From positions 534,129 through 598,128 of the forward strand of contig BJOX01000100.1 in assembly GCA_009731375.1 (NCBI GenBank): a stretch of DNA of 64,000 bases, given 5' to 3'. Below the pieces are notes generated by a model, which worked only from the letters and a program-made list of their open reading frames with translations, did no database searches and was not told the origin of the DNA. Positions 51,601 through 61,692 of the stretch are shown in pieces. A program made the translations under genes and the position numbers. Every line of letters begins with the position of its first letter. Within the stretch, counting starts at the first letter, position 1. Source of the stretch: Paulinella micropora (taxonomy: Eukaryota; Cercozoa; Imbricatea; Euglyphida).

Positions 51601-51687
51601 ACTTCCTCCAAAGACTTGGTGGAAAGACAGGCCCACGACACCCGCACTCAGCCCAATCTTACTAAGTTTCTTCATCTTCCTAAACAA
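48640..51687 (-). CDS. RNase H-fold transposase-like protein with SAP domain
   Basis: Exons on the minus strand: a Ser/Thr/Pro-rich N-terminus (51687-51076) and PEVRPKSFRRWLGCTWPELV into RRGDFAKCPVCTEL (~50460). Then FASQAEAEKWRQQNRIHNKI, the core (50172-49430) and a C-terminal exon. The core reads AITIDMTKPFHVPW, NINFVLCHLPNIGH-type spacing, HFLDWDGGGENTALTAM and KHSHGPQDQKF. This Asp ... DGGxEN ... HxHxxxDQ series is typical of the DUF7869-like transposase-related family (name from memory). The tail has a SAP motif (KKATVKELKSWLAENGRQ, GSKHILIQRV). Introns have GTAATTTGC/TTGTTTAG and ..CAG ends. Frame changes at an A-run (~51085) and at CCCC (~48950) suggest indels. Probable DNA transposase or domesticated relative. 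Confidence 0.65.
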
Positions 51688-52655
51688 AACAACAAAGTTA
51701 TTTTGAAAAAAAACAAGAAAATTTTGAATAGTACCGTATTCACAACCACTACATGTTGGGCTTTTCTTTGTTCATGGTCCCTATCGCTGTTGAAGGGCCA
51801 GGGGCAAAAAAGGGGGTGGCAAAGTAGCGTTTGCCAAGCAAGTTCCTAACATATGCAGTTGCAAACAAATACGTACAAAACAAAAGTACATTCTAAACTT
51901 ACCATAGTGTACAACAAAGATTTACACAAGCAAACGATAAAAAAAACGCAAGTTGTGAGCAAGATCAGCAAGAGAAAAAAAGGGGGTGGCAACCCCCCAT
52001 TTTGCCTCCCTAGTTTCCAAGTACTGTACTTCCAGGCATGCTGTACAAGAACAGAAGCACTCATTGCAAACACAACATAACATAGCAAACATTTGCATAG
52101 TCTGTTTTCCAACAAACACAGCCATGCCTATGCAAAGTGCCAGAGCAAAAAGTATGGTGGCAACAGAAAAGTTGCCAAGGTAGTTGTAGGAGTATTGGGA
52201 TGCAGGATTTTTTTGGGGAAAAAAACAACAGATATGTGATGAGGGCAGCTTGGCCTATCATTTTCATAAAAAATTCCAAAAAGTATCTCAGACGCAGCAC
52301 ACAGCACTCACACAGCCCCATCTTGACCTCTAACTGTTCTCTCTTGGACTTGTTTTGCAAGGGTCCTTGGGTGAAGTCTGGCGTTTTCACTTTTCCTGCC
52401 GGACTATTGGCTTTTTGGGGCCCAATTTTGCTCAATGTGCTACCTTTTTGAATTCCAACCGTCGTCACCAACCACCCCACAACTCTGTGCGACCGACACC
52501 ATCGACACCATCGCCAGTATGGCAAAGGTTCTCTGCCCTTACTTGCTGAAAACCATTGCCCTTTCCCAGTATTTGCCCCCCCCCCCCCATAATCGTTACC
52601 ATTTCCCCGTTTTCGCCCCACCTCCAGGCTTTTTTTCCATGTCCTCTGACTTGGT
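51688..52655. other. Intergenic, no gene recognised
   Basis: Contains two similar AAAAAAGGGGGTGGCAA motifs (51808, 51975), the second forming GGGGGTGGCAACCCCC. No ORF looks coding on either strand. It separates divergently oriented genes, so promoters of both probably lie here. Confidence 0.5.
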
Positions 52656-52656
52656 T

Positions 52657-52916
52657 GTTGCAAGGTCGCATCGTTGACTGGTCACCGAAAGGCCGCGGAC
52701 GGCAAGGTGTTCTTGGAGATCAACAAGGAAGACAACTGGGTTCTGCATGGCACCGTGGACGCTGCTAAGGGCTTCGTGTCTGCGGGGAAAATCGACGAGC
52801 CGTCTTTTGAAGCAGCCCGACGGCCTTTGTGGAACTTTCCGGCCAACCGTGCCTTCAAGGTGAAGACTCTTTGAGACTCTTGCTCCCTCTCACTCTCTCT
52901 CTCTCTCTTTCTCTCT

Positions 52917-52959
<43 letters not shown>

Positions 52960-54089
52960 AGGACGTAGCAGCAGGTTGGACAGCAAGATGGGACAGTACT
53001 ACCAGGCAGCCACTAGAACTAGTTAGATGGCCAGAGGGGGGGAGTGACAAGAGAGAAAAAAAGAAGAGAGTAATAAGAGAGATACAAGAAGACAAACCAG
53101 CAGCAAATGCAAAGAAGAGGAAAACAGAGGCAGAGGCAAAGACAGAGACAGAGAAGGAGACAAAGGCAAAAGAGAAGAGCAAAAAAAGTAAAGATGAAAA
53201 AAAGAAGAAGAACGAGAAAAAGAAAACAGAGGCAAAGGCAGAAGCAAAGACAGAGACAGAGACAGAGAAGGAGACAGAGGCAAAAGAGAAGAACAAAAAC
53301 AGTAAAGATCCAAAAAAGAAGAACGAGACATCTAAGACACAAGGTGAGAAGCCCGAAGAGGAGGAAGAAGACAATGGGAAGAAGAAGAGAAAAAAGACAA
53401 AGATGCAAAGGAAGACAGAGGAAGAGGAGGCACTGGAACAGGCCAGACTGAAAGAAATAGAAGAAGAAGCAAAACAGAAAGACAAAGAAAGACAAGAGAG
53501 AGAACGAAAAGAAGCAGAAGCAAAGGCACAACAAGACAAGGAAAAGAAAGAGAAAGAAGAGAGAGAGAGAGGGGAGGCACAGAGGAAAAAAGAGCAAAAG
53601 AAACATGACGACGAAGAGAAGCAAAAAGCAGAGAGACAAAAGGCATTAGATGCGATTGGAAAGGACAAAAAGGAGGCAGAGAAGGAGACAGAGACGACAG
53701 AGGAAGACAAACAAAAAAAGACAGAGGAAGACAAAGCAAAAAAGACAGAGGAAGACAAAGCAGGAAAGACAGAGGAAGACAAAGCAGGAAAGACAGAGGA
53801 AGACAAAGCAGGAAAGACAGAGACAGACAAAGCAGGAAAGACAGAGGAAGACAAAGCAGGAAAGACAGAGACAGACAAAGCAGGAAAGACAGAGACAGAC
53901 AAAGGAGGAAAGACAGAGACAGACAAAAAAGAAAAGAAAGATGAGACAGAGAAAGACAAAGAAGGAAAGATAGAGACAGAGACAGACGATGGCAAGCCCA
54001 AGGAAGACAAGCCAGACCCAAACGCCCTCTTCAGCTCCAGAACGACCAACTACACCTTTGTCCACGACAAGGACTATGAAATTGCGTAA
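52657..54089 (+). CDS. Lys/Glu-rich repeat protein, two exons
   Basis: Exon ending at 52870 reads LTGHRKAADGKVFLEINKED ... FEAARRPLWNFPANRAFK. An intron of CT repeats (52871-52960, GTGAAGAC...TTTCTCAG) joins in phase 0 to DVAAGWTARWDSTTRQPLEL. Then comes a ~330-residue charged region, ending RTTNYTFVHDKDYEIA. The charged region includes KEKE-type helices and nine to ten copies of a six-to-eight residue repeat (EEDKAGKT, ETDKAGKT) at about 53690-53930. The start lies upstream of 52657 and is not defined. Composition suggests a long coiled coil or disordered linker. No family recognised. The repeat DNA is an imperfect 24 bp minisatellite within coding sequence. Confidence 0.6.
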
Positions 54090-54163
54090 CCTCTCTCTCT
54101 CTTTCTGTCTCTCTCTCTCTCTCTGTATCTCTTTTCCTTGCACTTTCGCTTTTGCGTTCCCAG

Positions 54164-54561
54164 CACTGCGTGGTTGTCGACTTGACGATTCGTTCGTCCT
54201 TTGCGTGCAGAGGGAAGGATCCCTGCGTTCCCTCGCGGAACGTAACATCCATGCCAGGCACGAAGTCAGACTAATAGCCACGAATGTGAGCTTTGCATTA
54301 TACCTTTACTGCATTGCCTCCTGTATCTATTTTGCTTGCACTTTTTTATTTTATTTTTATTTTTATTTTTTTTATTTATTTGTTATTATTATTATTATTT
54401 TTTTGCAGTACTCCGCTCAGTGCCCGGTCGCAAGTAGGAGGGCGGGAGAACATTGCCGTTCTTCGCTCTTTGAAGTCGCGTAACCTCAAAAATATTCCGT
54501 TGTTGCCGCGCAAGCATGTAGTCACCCGCGAGGATGAGACACTGACGCTGTGCGGGTAATC
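54164..54561 (+). CDS. Short exons of uncertain gene
   Basis: After TTGCGTTCCCAG a frame reads HCVVVDLTIRSSFACR. Another reads EGSLRSLAERNIHARHEVRL up to a GTGAGC donor (54287). After TTTTTTGCAG (54408) ORFs of 25-50 residues follow (SARSQVGGRENIAVLRSLKS). Splice signals are reasonable but frame linkage is ambiguous. Possibly upstream exons of the next gene. Confidence 0.35.
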
Positions 54562-54609
54562 ATTTTGTCACCATTGCTTGCTTGCTGTACGCACTTTTTG
54601 GTCAGGGCC

Positions 54610-55817
54610 ATGGCAACCTTGACCACACATTTTCTCAAGCAAGGCTCCAAGGACATCACTGACCTAAACAAAACCTTGCTTGTGAGTCGTGTTGTTGAGG
54701 ATCAGGAGACAGGCCAGGTGTTTCGCCAGTTTCAGTGCGTGTCAATGAAGGCGATAGATGCAGCAAAGTCAAGGAACGCTGGCTATATGAGTGTCGAGCA
54801 GTGGGAGAAAGATGTTGAGCCGGGGCTTGCACAAATGAGCGCTGCGGCTGCGGGGACACTACCCATAGAACAAGCTCCGCAGATTTTCGACTTCGTATGG
54901 TTTAGAGATCAGCCCAACGCTCTCCAGAAATTCCATGCGAACGGCCGGCCGAAGAGGGTCATCAAGCCCAAGGAAGAAGCACAGCCAGCCACTGAAATCG
55001 TAATCAGCTTTTTCGTTTTGTTACTAGCTTTGAATTTGCCTTCATGATAATCTGTCGTCGAAGATGATATGTTTTTTTTTTCATTTTTTTTTCACAGACT
55101 CCGGAGTTGGCAATCAAGTCTGAGCTTGGCGATGCTGAGACTCATGGCATGCCGCCGGCGAAAGGCAAATCCAAATCTAGTAAGCCGAAAAAAGCCAAAC
55201 AGAAAAAGACAAAACAGCCAAAGCTGGAAGTCACACTTGACGACCCCGAAAGTGAGAACGATGAGAAGCCTTTGATCGCGGTCGGCGCCACTCAGTTACC
55301 ACCTGGAGCTCCTAAGTCTGAAGCTCCAGTTGATGTTGGCCAGCAGGTTACTGACGCAATTGCTGCCGCGATGAGTAGCTTCACTGCACAAAACACTGCG
55401 GTCTCGTCCTCTCTGGCCAACGCACTTGCTGCTCTCCAAAATGAAATAAAGCAGATAAATTTGAAGGGAAGCGGTAGCACTGTCACAAATTCCCAGCCCG
55501 AGGGTAACAAACATGTCCCTGAAAAAGAGAACAATTACAATAATAACTACAATCAGGGTGATATTGTTGTTCGTACTTATCACGCTCCCAACCAAAATCA
55601 GTACGTCAATCAATCTGCCTATGCCGCCAACCAATTCCCAGTTACTCACTACGTAGATGACCGCAACCAGTATGTATTGCCAAATTCAGCACAAGGAATG
55701 GTACACTATCACCTAATCATGGAGTCGCAGAGATTGGAGAGGGAGAGCAGGCAACTGCGCGAACAACATATGCGCGAACAACAGCTCTTGCTTGGAATGT
55801 TGGGCTATCGATCTTAA
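54610..55817 (+). CDS. Two-exon hypothetical protein (369 aa)
   Basis: ATG at 54610 in a good context (GCCATGGCA), just after a TTTTTGGTCAG acceptor-like site. Exon 1 54610-54999 (MATLTTHFLKQGSKDITDLN), intron 55000-55097 (GTAATCAG...TTTTTTCACAG), exon 2 55098-55817, phase 0. The N-terminal ~130 residues look globular; a Lys-rich stretch (KSKSSKPKKAKQKKTKQPK) could serve nuclear import. Then an Ala/Ser region, an Asn/Gln/Tyr-rich segment (NNYNNNYNQGD) and a C-terminal Arg/Glu/Gln helix (RLERESRQLREQHMREQQ). No family recognised. The low-complexity Asn/Gln part suggests a nuclear or structural role, which is only inference. A run of AATAAATAAAT shortly after the stop may act in polyadenylation. 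Confidence 0.7.
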
Positions 55818-57130
55818 TTGCAAAATGTACCAGTACAGTGGTAAAGTATTTATATAATAAATAAATCGGAAATTAGACGAAAACGTAAATTCTTAATTAT
55901 TTTTTATATTCTCTTTGTTTTGAATTAGATTGCTTTATTTCCGGCTGAATTGATCGCACTTTGAAAGTATGAGTTACGGACTTAGAACAATTTTAATATT
56001 GGCAGGTGGCAACTTGAAGTGTGTGTATTTCTTATACATACAAATAAGATGGCTTCAGACTTAATTTAAAAATTATATATTTAGATTCAGCACGATCGAA
56101 TTAAACTGTTCCGCACACAATTCTGCCAGGAACGCTTGCCTAGACTAGTCCGTATCATTGACTTAGAAAGTTTTACACATCCACTTTTTAATGTACTAGT
56201 GACACCGCATGCCACTTATTTCATGTCAGCCGGGTGGTGGATCATGAAGTAAAATTAATTTATCATTAAATCTGATTATTTTCATTAATATTAGATAAAA
56301 AATCAAGCAAAAAAGAAGCAAAAATAGGCAAATAACTTAGCAAAAAGTGGCAAGTATTTTTGCCACATTTTTGCTTGATTTTGTCACTCTGCAAGTTCAA
56401 AACTAACTTGAAATGTTGAATTTATTAATAAATAATGCTTTTTAATCATAGATCTGCTTGTTTTATCAACAAAACATGCAGGAATTTGCCTCTTATATTT
56501 ATGAAATTGCCTGTGGCAAAAAGTGGCAAAAGGTACTAGTACCTTTGAACATCACCTCTGTTAAAGGATATAGTACATTTCCAGTTCTGTCTAGCAGAGG
56601 AGGGTACGGACGGGGTGGGGGAGACGCAGGGGAAGACGAAGAGGCTTAGAGAAAGTGAAGATTCAGGAAAGCAACCACCAGCGAGCTCGAATAAGGGTCC
56701 TGCTGCCTAGCGACAACGTAGTACGCGTGGCAATTGCAAATAGAATGGTGGATTATTTATTACTACATTTTCAAAGTTTTCTCTGTTTATAATTATTAAT
56801 ATAATTTGCTAGAATACATCTCTACCTGTGGCAAGTATTCTTTTATTAAAGTTGTGTATGCGTAAAGTAAATATATTGAACTTTAAAGAATCCTCTTGTT
56901 TCCACTGTATCAAAGTATTGACAGGTCGACCAGCATAATAATAATAACTTAAGTATTATTAAAACTGCTTGGTATTAGGGACTTTCAGCTAACGATCATT
57001 GCAAAACTGCAGTATAATAACATGGGGGGGGGGGGCACCATTAGCTTCTTTTTGGTTGGGTGCCACCGGGAATGACGGGGAAGGGGCCATTTCCTCTGCA
57101 GTGTTAGAAATAGGATCTGGGAGTCAGTTA
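55818..57130. other. AT-rich intergenic DNA
   Basis: No convincing gene. A segment rich in GGCAAAAAGTGGCAA-type motifs (56310-56375, 56513-56530) and a short ORF at 56458-56649 without support. Poly-G run at 57022-57036. Confidence 0.6.
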
Positions 57131-57200
57131 TTTTTGTGATTGTGTGTAGGTACGTTGAGCCTTTTGCCCATCTCTCTCTCTCTCTCTCTCTCTCTCATTA

Positions 57201-57662
57201 GGATAGTTATGACTTCCGAAGAAGGTTCGGTCGAAGGGAAAGGGAAGGAACTGGAAGTTCGAGGGGGGGTATGGGAAGGTTTGGAAGCAGAGGAGGAATC
57301 TGACTTGGAGAAATATATGTGGGAGGAAGGGGAAAGTAGGGTGGGCAAGAACATATACAAAGAGGTTATTCGATTCTGCTTCACTTACAACCCTCTACGT
57401 GAGCGGATATCTAATAGCCCTAGGCCTCTAAGTGCTAAGTGAAGCAGAATCAGATAGGGAGGTATACGACCTTGATCATGGATTTTATAATTTATGCAAC
57501 TGTTCATCCTGGGTTTGCATTCGTCTGACAGTTTCCTACTGTCTCAAGAAGGAAGTGTTGAGACAGAACGCGGTGGCTAAGATGGAGCTGTTCGATGTGA
57601 CCTTAGTTATCGTTTCTGAGACTGGAACTGCACAATACGCCAGGCTGGAAACAGGCCCATGA
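57201..57662 (+). CDS. Possible small acidic exon(s), unknown function
   Basis: Following (CT)n and a CATTAG acceptor, a frame reads IVMTSEEGSVEGKGKELEV then EAEEESDLEKYMWEEGES and stops at 57442. A second overlapping frame (57432-57662) reads EAESDREVYDLDHGFYNL and ends ARLETGP. The second could continue the first by a frame change. No family recognised. Confidence 0.35.
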
Positions 57663-57723
57663 TAGTGCGGCAAGGCCGACACAAATGAACTGGGAATTGC
57701 CGAAGTAGGCGTTGCCGCACTAT
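57662..57723. repeat. Inverted repeat
   Basis: ATAGTGCGGCAA and TTGCCGCACTAT, perfect 12 bp arms 38 nt apart, immediately after the ORF ending at 57662. Confidence 0.8.
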
Positions 57724-57905
57724 TCTGTCAGTATATATCCTCCATCGAGAAACGTTGTTTCCGACGACTGATATATATCACTAACTCTTCCTTCGTGATA
57801 AGTTGGATCGTTTCAGCTACTACCATTTCTTCTTTTGAAATAAGTTGATCGGGAAGACGACGTTGTTCATCTTGTAAGTCCTGTGTATGCTAATGGTCAT
57901 CAGAT

Positions 57906-57968
57906 TTCACGAATAGGATGCTAAAGAGCCAGGTTTAGTTTCCCTCTCTTTTGCATCCCATTCGTGAA
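57906..57968. repeat. Inverted repeat, 23 bp arms
   Basis: TTCACGAATAGGATGCTAAA at the left and TTTGCATCCCATTCGTGAA at the right: two mismatches over 23 bp, loop 17 nt. No coding context. Confidence 0.8.
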
Positions 57969-58309
57969 TCCAACACATGCAGCGATACGTATCTCGGGCC
58001 AGGAGCAATTGATTGTGCAATCTGTTGGTGCAAGCGGAGAAAGTACCACGCTTCAATCATATGTCGCAAAACTTTGCCAACATCCGAGTAGTAGTACTAC
58101 AAGCAATATTAATTATTTAAGTATTAACATTATTTGCATTTAGTAACTTTGATATTAATACGTATACTTCAACTCCGTTTAAATTTATCTGTACCAAGAG
58201 CAAGTATTCTCTTATAGAAGTTAGTAGTGTTTGTCACGGTAAAATTAAATGTAATAAAATCATAGTGTTTGTGTAAAATTAAGTGCTATAAACTTCAAAG
58301 GGGCCCCCT

Positions 58310-58387
58310 ACGCCAACCCCGCGCTGCCGACCCCGCCTCGCCGCGCGACAGCGCGGCGAGGCGGAGTCGGCAGCGCGGGGTTGGCGT
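58310..58387. repeat. GC-rich hairpin, 37 bp arms, 4-nt loop
   Basis: Left arm ACGCCAACCCCGCGCTGCCG..., right arm its complement with one mismatch, loop GACA. It is followed at once by poly-C and a gap (58431-58463). One of the strongest secondary structures in the window. Confidence 0.9.
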
Positions 58388-58388
58388 T

Positions 58389-58389
<1 letters not shown>

Positions 58390-58419
<30 letters not shown>

Positions 58420-59160
58420 GCCCCCCCCCCNNNNNNNNNNNNNNNNNNNNNNNNNNNNNNNNNCCCCCCCCCCCCCCCCCCCCGCCCCTCCCCCTTCCCA
58501 CTCCCACTCACGATTCTCAGACGGGGGACTAAGACAATTCGTACTTCCCCTCCCCTGCCTCTTCCCTCTCCCCGGCGCCAAGCGCAAGACCGTCTAGCCT
58601 TAATAATATTCTTTTTCGCACTTTCTTGGCGCGCCACCCTTCCCCTCTCCCTCTCCCCTTTCTCCGATGGGGGGGGGTGGGGGGGGCAAAGACAGATCGT
58701 GCTTGCACCTCCCCTTCCCCTTCAGTCTCCCGCTCCCGGTTTTCAGATGGGAGGCAATGACAGATCGTGTTTCCCCCTCCCCTGCCGCTTCACTCTCTCT
58801 CTTAGTTCTCAGGACGCTATGGTAAATAATAAGGCGCCGGTCGTACTTTTTTGCGACCTTTCATTTTTTTCCGAACTTGATCAGATATCATTGAATCCAT
58901 TAATTATTGCTTTTAAAACGTTTGGATGTAAAGAAAACATATTAATAAAGACTTTTAATTACAAAACTCCTTGCTGTACTTAGCCGGTCGGCACCTTGTA
59001 TGTACGCTAAATCTCAGCTATGTCAGCTAAGCCCCAGAATGACCTTTTAAGTTGTAATTTTTTTGCTATATCGTTTTTTACCAATCTTTCTGCTGAAATT
59101 CAACATACTTATTCTAATTTAATAGTCTTGACGTGTACTTACTTACGACTTAGCACGGTT
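58390..59160. repeat. Poly-C, gap and degenerate ~75-150 bp units
   Basis: Poly-C flanks the gap. Then three related stretches with CAGA(C/T)GG(G), GACAGATCGTG(C/T)TT and CCCCTCCCCTGCC (58510, 58660, 58738). The remainder to 59160 is AT-rich without a gene. Confidence 0.6.
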
Positions 59161-59171
59161 TGGGGGGGGGG

Positions 59172-59290
59172 NNNNNNNNNNNNNNNNNNNNNNNNNNNNN
59201 NNNNNNNNNNNNNNNNNNNNNNNNNNNNNNNNNNNNNNNNNNNNNNNNNNNNNNNNNNNNNNNNNNNNNNNNNNNNNNNNNNNNNNNNNN
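59172..59290. other. Assembly gap inside poly-G
   Basis: N run with G-runs on both sides (59162-59171, 59291-59337). Confidence 0.98.
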
Positions 59291-59301
59291 GGGGGTGTTG
59301 T

Positions 59302-59338
<37 letters not shown>

Positions 59339-59413
59339 AAGGGAGGAGAGCGTGTACGCTTGCTTCGACCGCCACCTTGCTGGTCAAACAAACAGCGACA
59401 GAAGCAGACGAAT

Positions 59414-60181
59414 TTAAACGGAATCATCCTGGTACAAGTCTTCATCATCGCTCTCTTCGTCTGCTTCGTCGCTGTCACTAGATGCAGCACGCTCGCACAA
59501 CTCACATCCTTCAACAAAATACGAATGCTTTCGGTTCTCAAACCCGCACGTGTTGCATCTCCAGGGCTCCACAGCTTCCCCGTCCTCGCTATCACCTCCG
59601 TCTTCGTCTTGCCCTGAATAGTAAACGCGTTTGCCTTTGGTCTTCCTCACCGTCCCTGGCACTGTCCAAAAAAAAAAAATTAATTGCAAGAACAATTTCA
59701 AAAAGTAAGCAAACGGTAAGCCCTGCCACACCAGACGTATACCTTTCGACGAGCTTTTGCGTTTCTTAGCAGCTGGCGGGCTTGCAGCCTCAGCTTTCCC
59801 ACTCTTCCTCTTGCCCCGCTTGCCAGACTTAGAGCGCTTCGCCTTAGCCTTGGGTTTGTCGGAACCTTGCGAGACGTCGCTGTTCAGACGCTCCCGCAGT
59901 TCCGCCACCTTGCCCTCCGTGGGCAAACCTAACTTCTGCAGCAAAGCAATACATTGAGCCTTTGTCATGCGTGAAAAATGCCCCCCCTGGCCCGTCTTGC
60001 CTTGCTTTTTCTTTTGGCTCCTCTGCCTGGCCAGCCTATTGAAGTAGCGAATCTTCTCCTCGCGCCCCATGTTGGCAGTAGCCTCGGACTGTTTCAGGAC
60101 GAAGCCGGAGCTGATGCCAGTCGTCCCGCCTCTCCGAACTGGGCATTTCTCCCCTTGCTTATGCGCGGCCTTAGGCGCCAT
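59414..60181 (-). CDS. SAP plus RanBP2-like zinc-finger protein
   Basis: ATG 60181 (MAPKAAHKQGEKCPVRRG). A SAP motif follows a basic linker (SRMTKAQCIALLQKLGLP, TEGKVAELRERLN, ~59930), then a Lys-rich nuclear-targeting region (KAKAKRSKSGKRGKRKSG). A candidate intron (GTATACGTC ... TTTTGGACAG, about 59745-59665) removes a hydrophobic stretch. The C-terminus carries WRCNTCGFENRKH and FVEGCELC, a RanBP2-like finger with longer spacing than usual, and an acidic tail (DEADEESDDEDLYQDDS). SAP binds AT-rich/scaffold DNA; RanBP2 fingers bind RNA or ubiquitin. The start overlaps the end of the upstream transposase-like ORF, so it may be expressed as one product with it. Confidence 0.6.
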   Translation of the reverse strand: MAPKAAHKQGEKCPVRRGGTTGISSGFVLKQSEATANMGREEKIRYFNRLARQRSQKKKQGKTGQGGHFSRMTKAQCIALLQKLGLPTEGKVAELRERLNSDVSQGSDKPKAKAKRSKSGKRGKRKSGKAEAASPPAAKKRKSSSKGIRLVWQGLPFAYFLKLFLQLIFFFWTVPGTVRKTKGKRVYYSGQDEDGGDSEDGEAVEPWRCNTCGFENRKHSYFVEGCELCERAASSDSDEADEESDDEDLYQDDSV

Positions 60182-60996
60182 CGTACTCTGAGTGCAAACT
60201 CACACCGGAGGCCCGCCTCCTTATCGCTCCTCAAGTCAAGTACCACACGATCCGCATCTTGGCCGCCGCTGCATAAAGCGCCGTACGCTACGCCCGGAAC
60301 ACTAAACTGCTTGCCCGCAGCTGTTTGCAGGGAATATTTGAAAGAACGAAGCTCCCGAAACTGCCAGCTAGTTAGTAATCGGGGAGACAGTGGATTCTGG
60401 GTGACCCACTCTTGGATGACGTCCCTCTCGTGCCCGTAGAGGCGAACGTTCGCAAAGCCAGCATTAGACGCAGATTCTAACCAATCCTCGACAAGCGAAA
60501 AGCCTATCCCTTGCTCAATCTGGTCTTTTGAAAAGACCTTCGACAGATTGCGCTTTGCTCCGTCGCAGGGATTCCAGGCGTGGTTCGCACATAGAACGTG
60601 CGCCTCCACGTCCACACCATAAAGCGCGTGGTAGCATGATTCCGAGTAAATAAACTCTTTGCTCGTAAAATCACCACCGCCATTGCCAGTCCGCACGCCT
60701 GGCCCCGGCAAAGACGAAAGCTCGCCGCTGCCCCCATCCTGGGTACTCCGAAAATGATAAGCCCAGCAATATCGGGTGGTGTCCGCGGTGTGCTCAGTAG
60801 TCATTAAGTTATGAATATATTCGTACTTGAGCTGGCCGTGCGCGTCACGAGTGACAAGGATGAACAGAAGGTAGTTTACTTTCGTGCCATTTTCCGAGTA
60901 CCATGATATGTAATCCTGATATATCACCCACTGGCCCGACCTGGGTTGCAGAGCTTCAATTCGCGCCTGAACGTAACTATCACATTCAAGGCACAC
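60094..60996 (-). CDS. Second RNase H-fold transposase-like protein
   Basis: Minus-strand ORF open from the gap side. SGQWVIYQDYISWYSEN (first Asp), LKYEYIHNLMTTEHTADTTR, then GNGGGDFTSKEFIYSESCYH and LCANHAWNPCDGAKRNLSK. The pattern qD(F/Y) ... SK-F ... HxxxPCDG resembles a DDE-type transposase family common in eukaryotic DNA transposons; I do not name the superfamily. The conserved region stops before RVRWRLRPRISKGRNAQF, a tail that overlaps the next ORF's start out of frame. The 5' exons are lost in the gap at 61027-61692. Confidence 0.55.
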   Translation of the reverse strand: MCLECDSYVQARIEALQPRSGQWVIYQDYISWYSENGTKVNYLLFILVTRDAHGQLKYEYIHNLMTTEHTADTTRYCWAYHFRSTQDGGSGELSSLPGPGVRTGNGGGDFTSKEFIYSESCYHALYGVDVEAHVLCANHAWNPCDGAKRNLSKVFSKDQIEQGIGFSLVEDWLESASNAGFANVRLYGHERDVIQEWVTQNPLSPRLLTSWQFRELRSFKYSLQTAAGKQFSVPGVAYGALCSGGQDADRVVLDLRSDKEAGLRCEFALRVRWRLRPRISKGRNAQFGEAGRLASAPASS

Positions 60997-61026
60997 ACAA
61001 AGAAAAAAGATGATACCTACAAAAAA

Positions 61027-61692
61027 NNNNNNNNNNNNNNNNNNNNNNNNNNNNNNNNNNNNNNNNNNNNNNNNNNNNNNNNNNNNNNNNNNNNNNNNNN
61101 NNNNNNNNNNNNNNNNNNNNNNNNNNNNNNNNNNNNNNNNNNNNNNNNNNNNNNNNNNNNNNNNNNNNNNNNNNNNNNNNNNNNNNNNNNNNNNNNNNNN
61201 NNNNNNNNNNNNNNNNNNNNNNNNNNNNNNNNNNNNNNNNNNNNNNNNNNNNNNNNNNNNNNNNNNNNNNNNNNNNNNNNNNNNNNNNNNNNNNNNNNNN
61301 NNNNNNNNNNNNNNNNNNNNNNNNNNNNNNNNNNNNNNNNNNNNNNNNNNNNNNNNNNNNNNNNNNNNNNNNNNNNNNNNNNNNNNNNNNNNNNNNNNNN
61401 NNNNNNNNNNNNNNNNNNNNNNNNNNNNNNNNNNNNNNNNNNNNNNNNNNNNNNNNNNNNNNNNNNNNNNNNNNNNNNNNNNNNNNNNNNNNNNNNNNNN
61501 NNNNNNNNNNNNNNNNNNNNNNNNNNNNNNNNNNNNNNNNNNNNNNNNNNNNNNNNNNNNNNNNNNNNNNNNNNNNNNNNNNNNNNNNNNNNNNNNNNNN
61601 NNNNNNNNNNNNNNNNNNNNNNNNNNNNNNNNNNNNNNNNNNNNNNNNNNNNNNNNNNNNNNNNNNNNNNNNNNNNNNNNNNNNNNNNNNNN
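61027..61692. other. Assembly gap (666 N)
   Basis: Removes the 5' region of the transposase-like gene. Confidence 0.99.

Noticed and set aside
52958-54281. Minus-strand Phe/Leu/Ser ORFs opposite the Lys/Glu gene
   Set aside because: Mirror frames of the GA-rich coding strand; the plus frame has consistent splicing and a definite stop.
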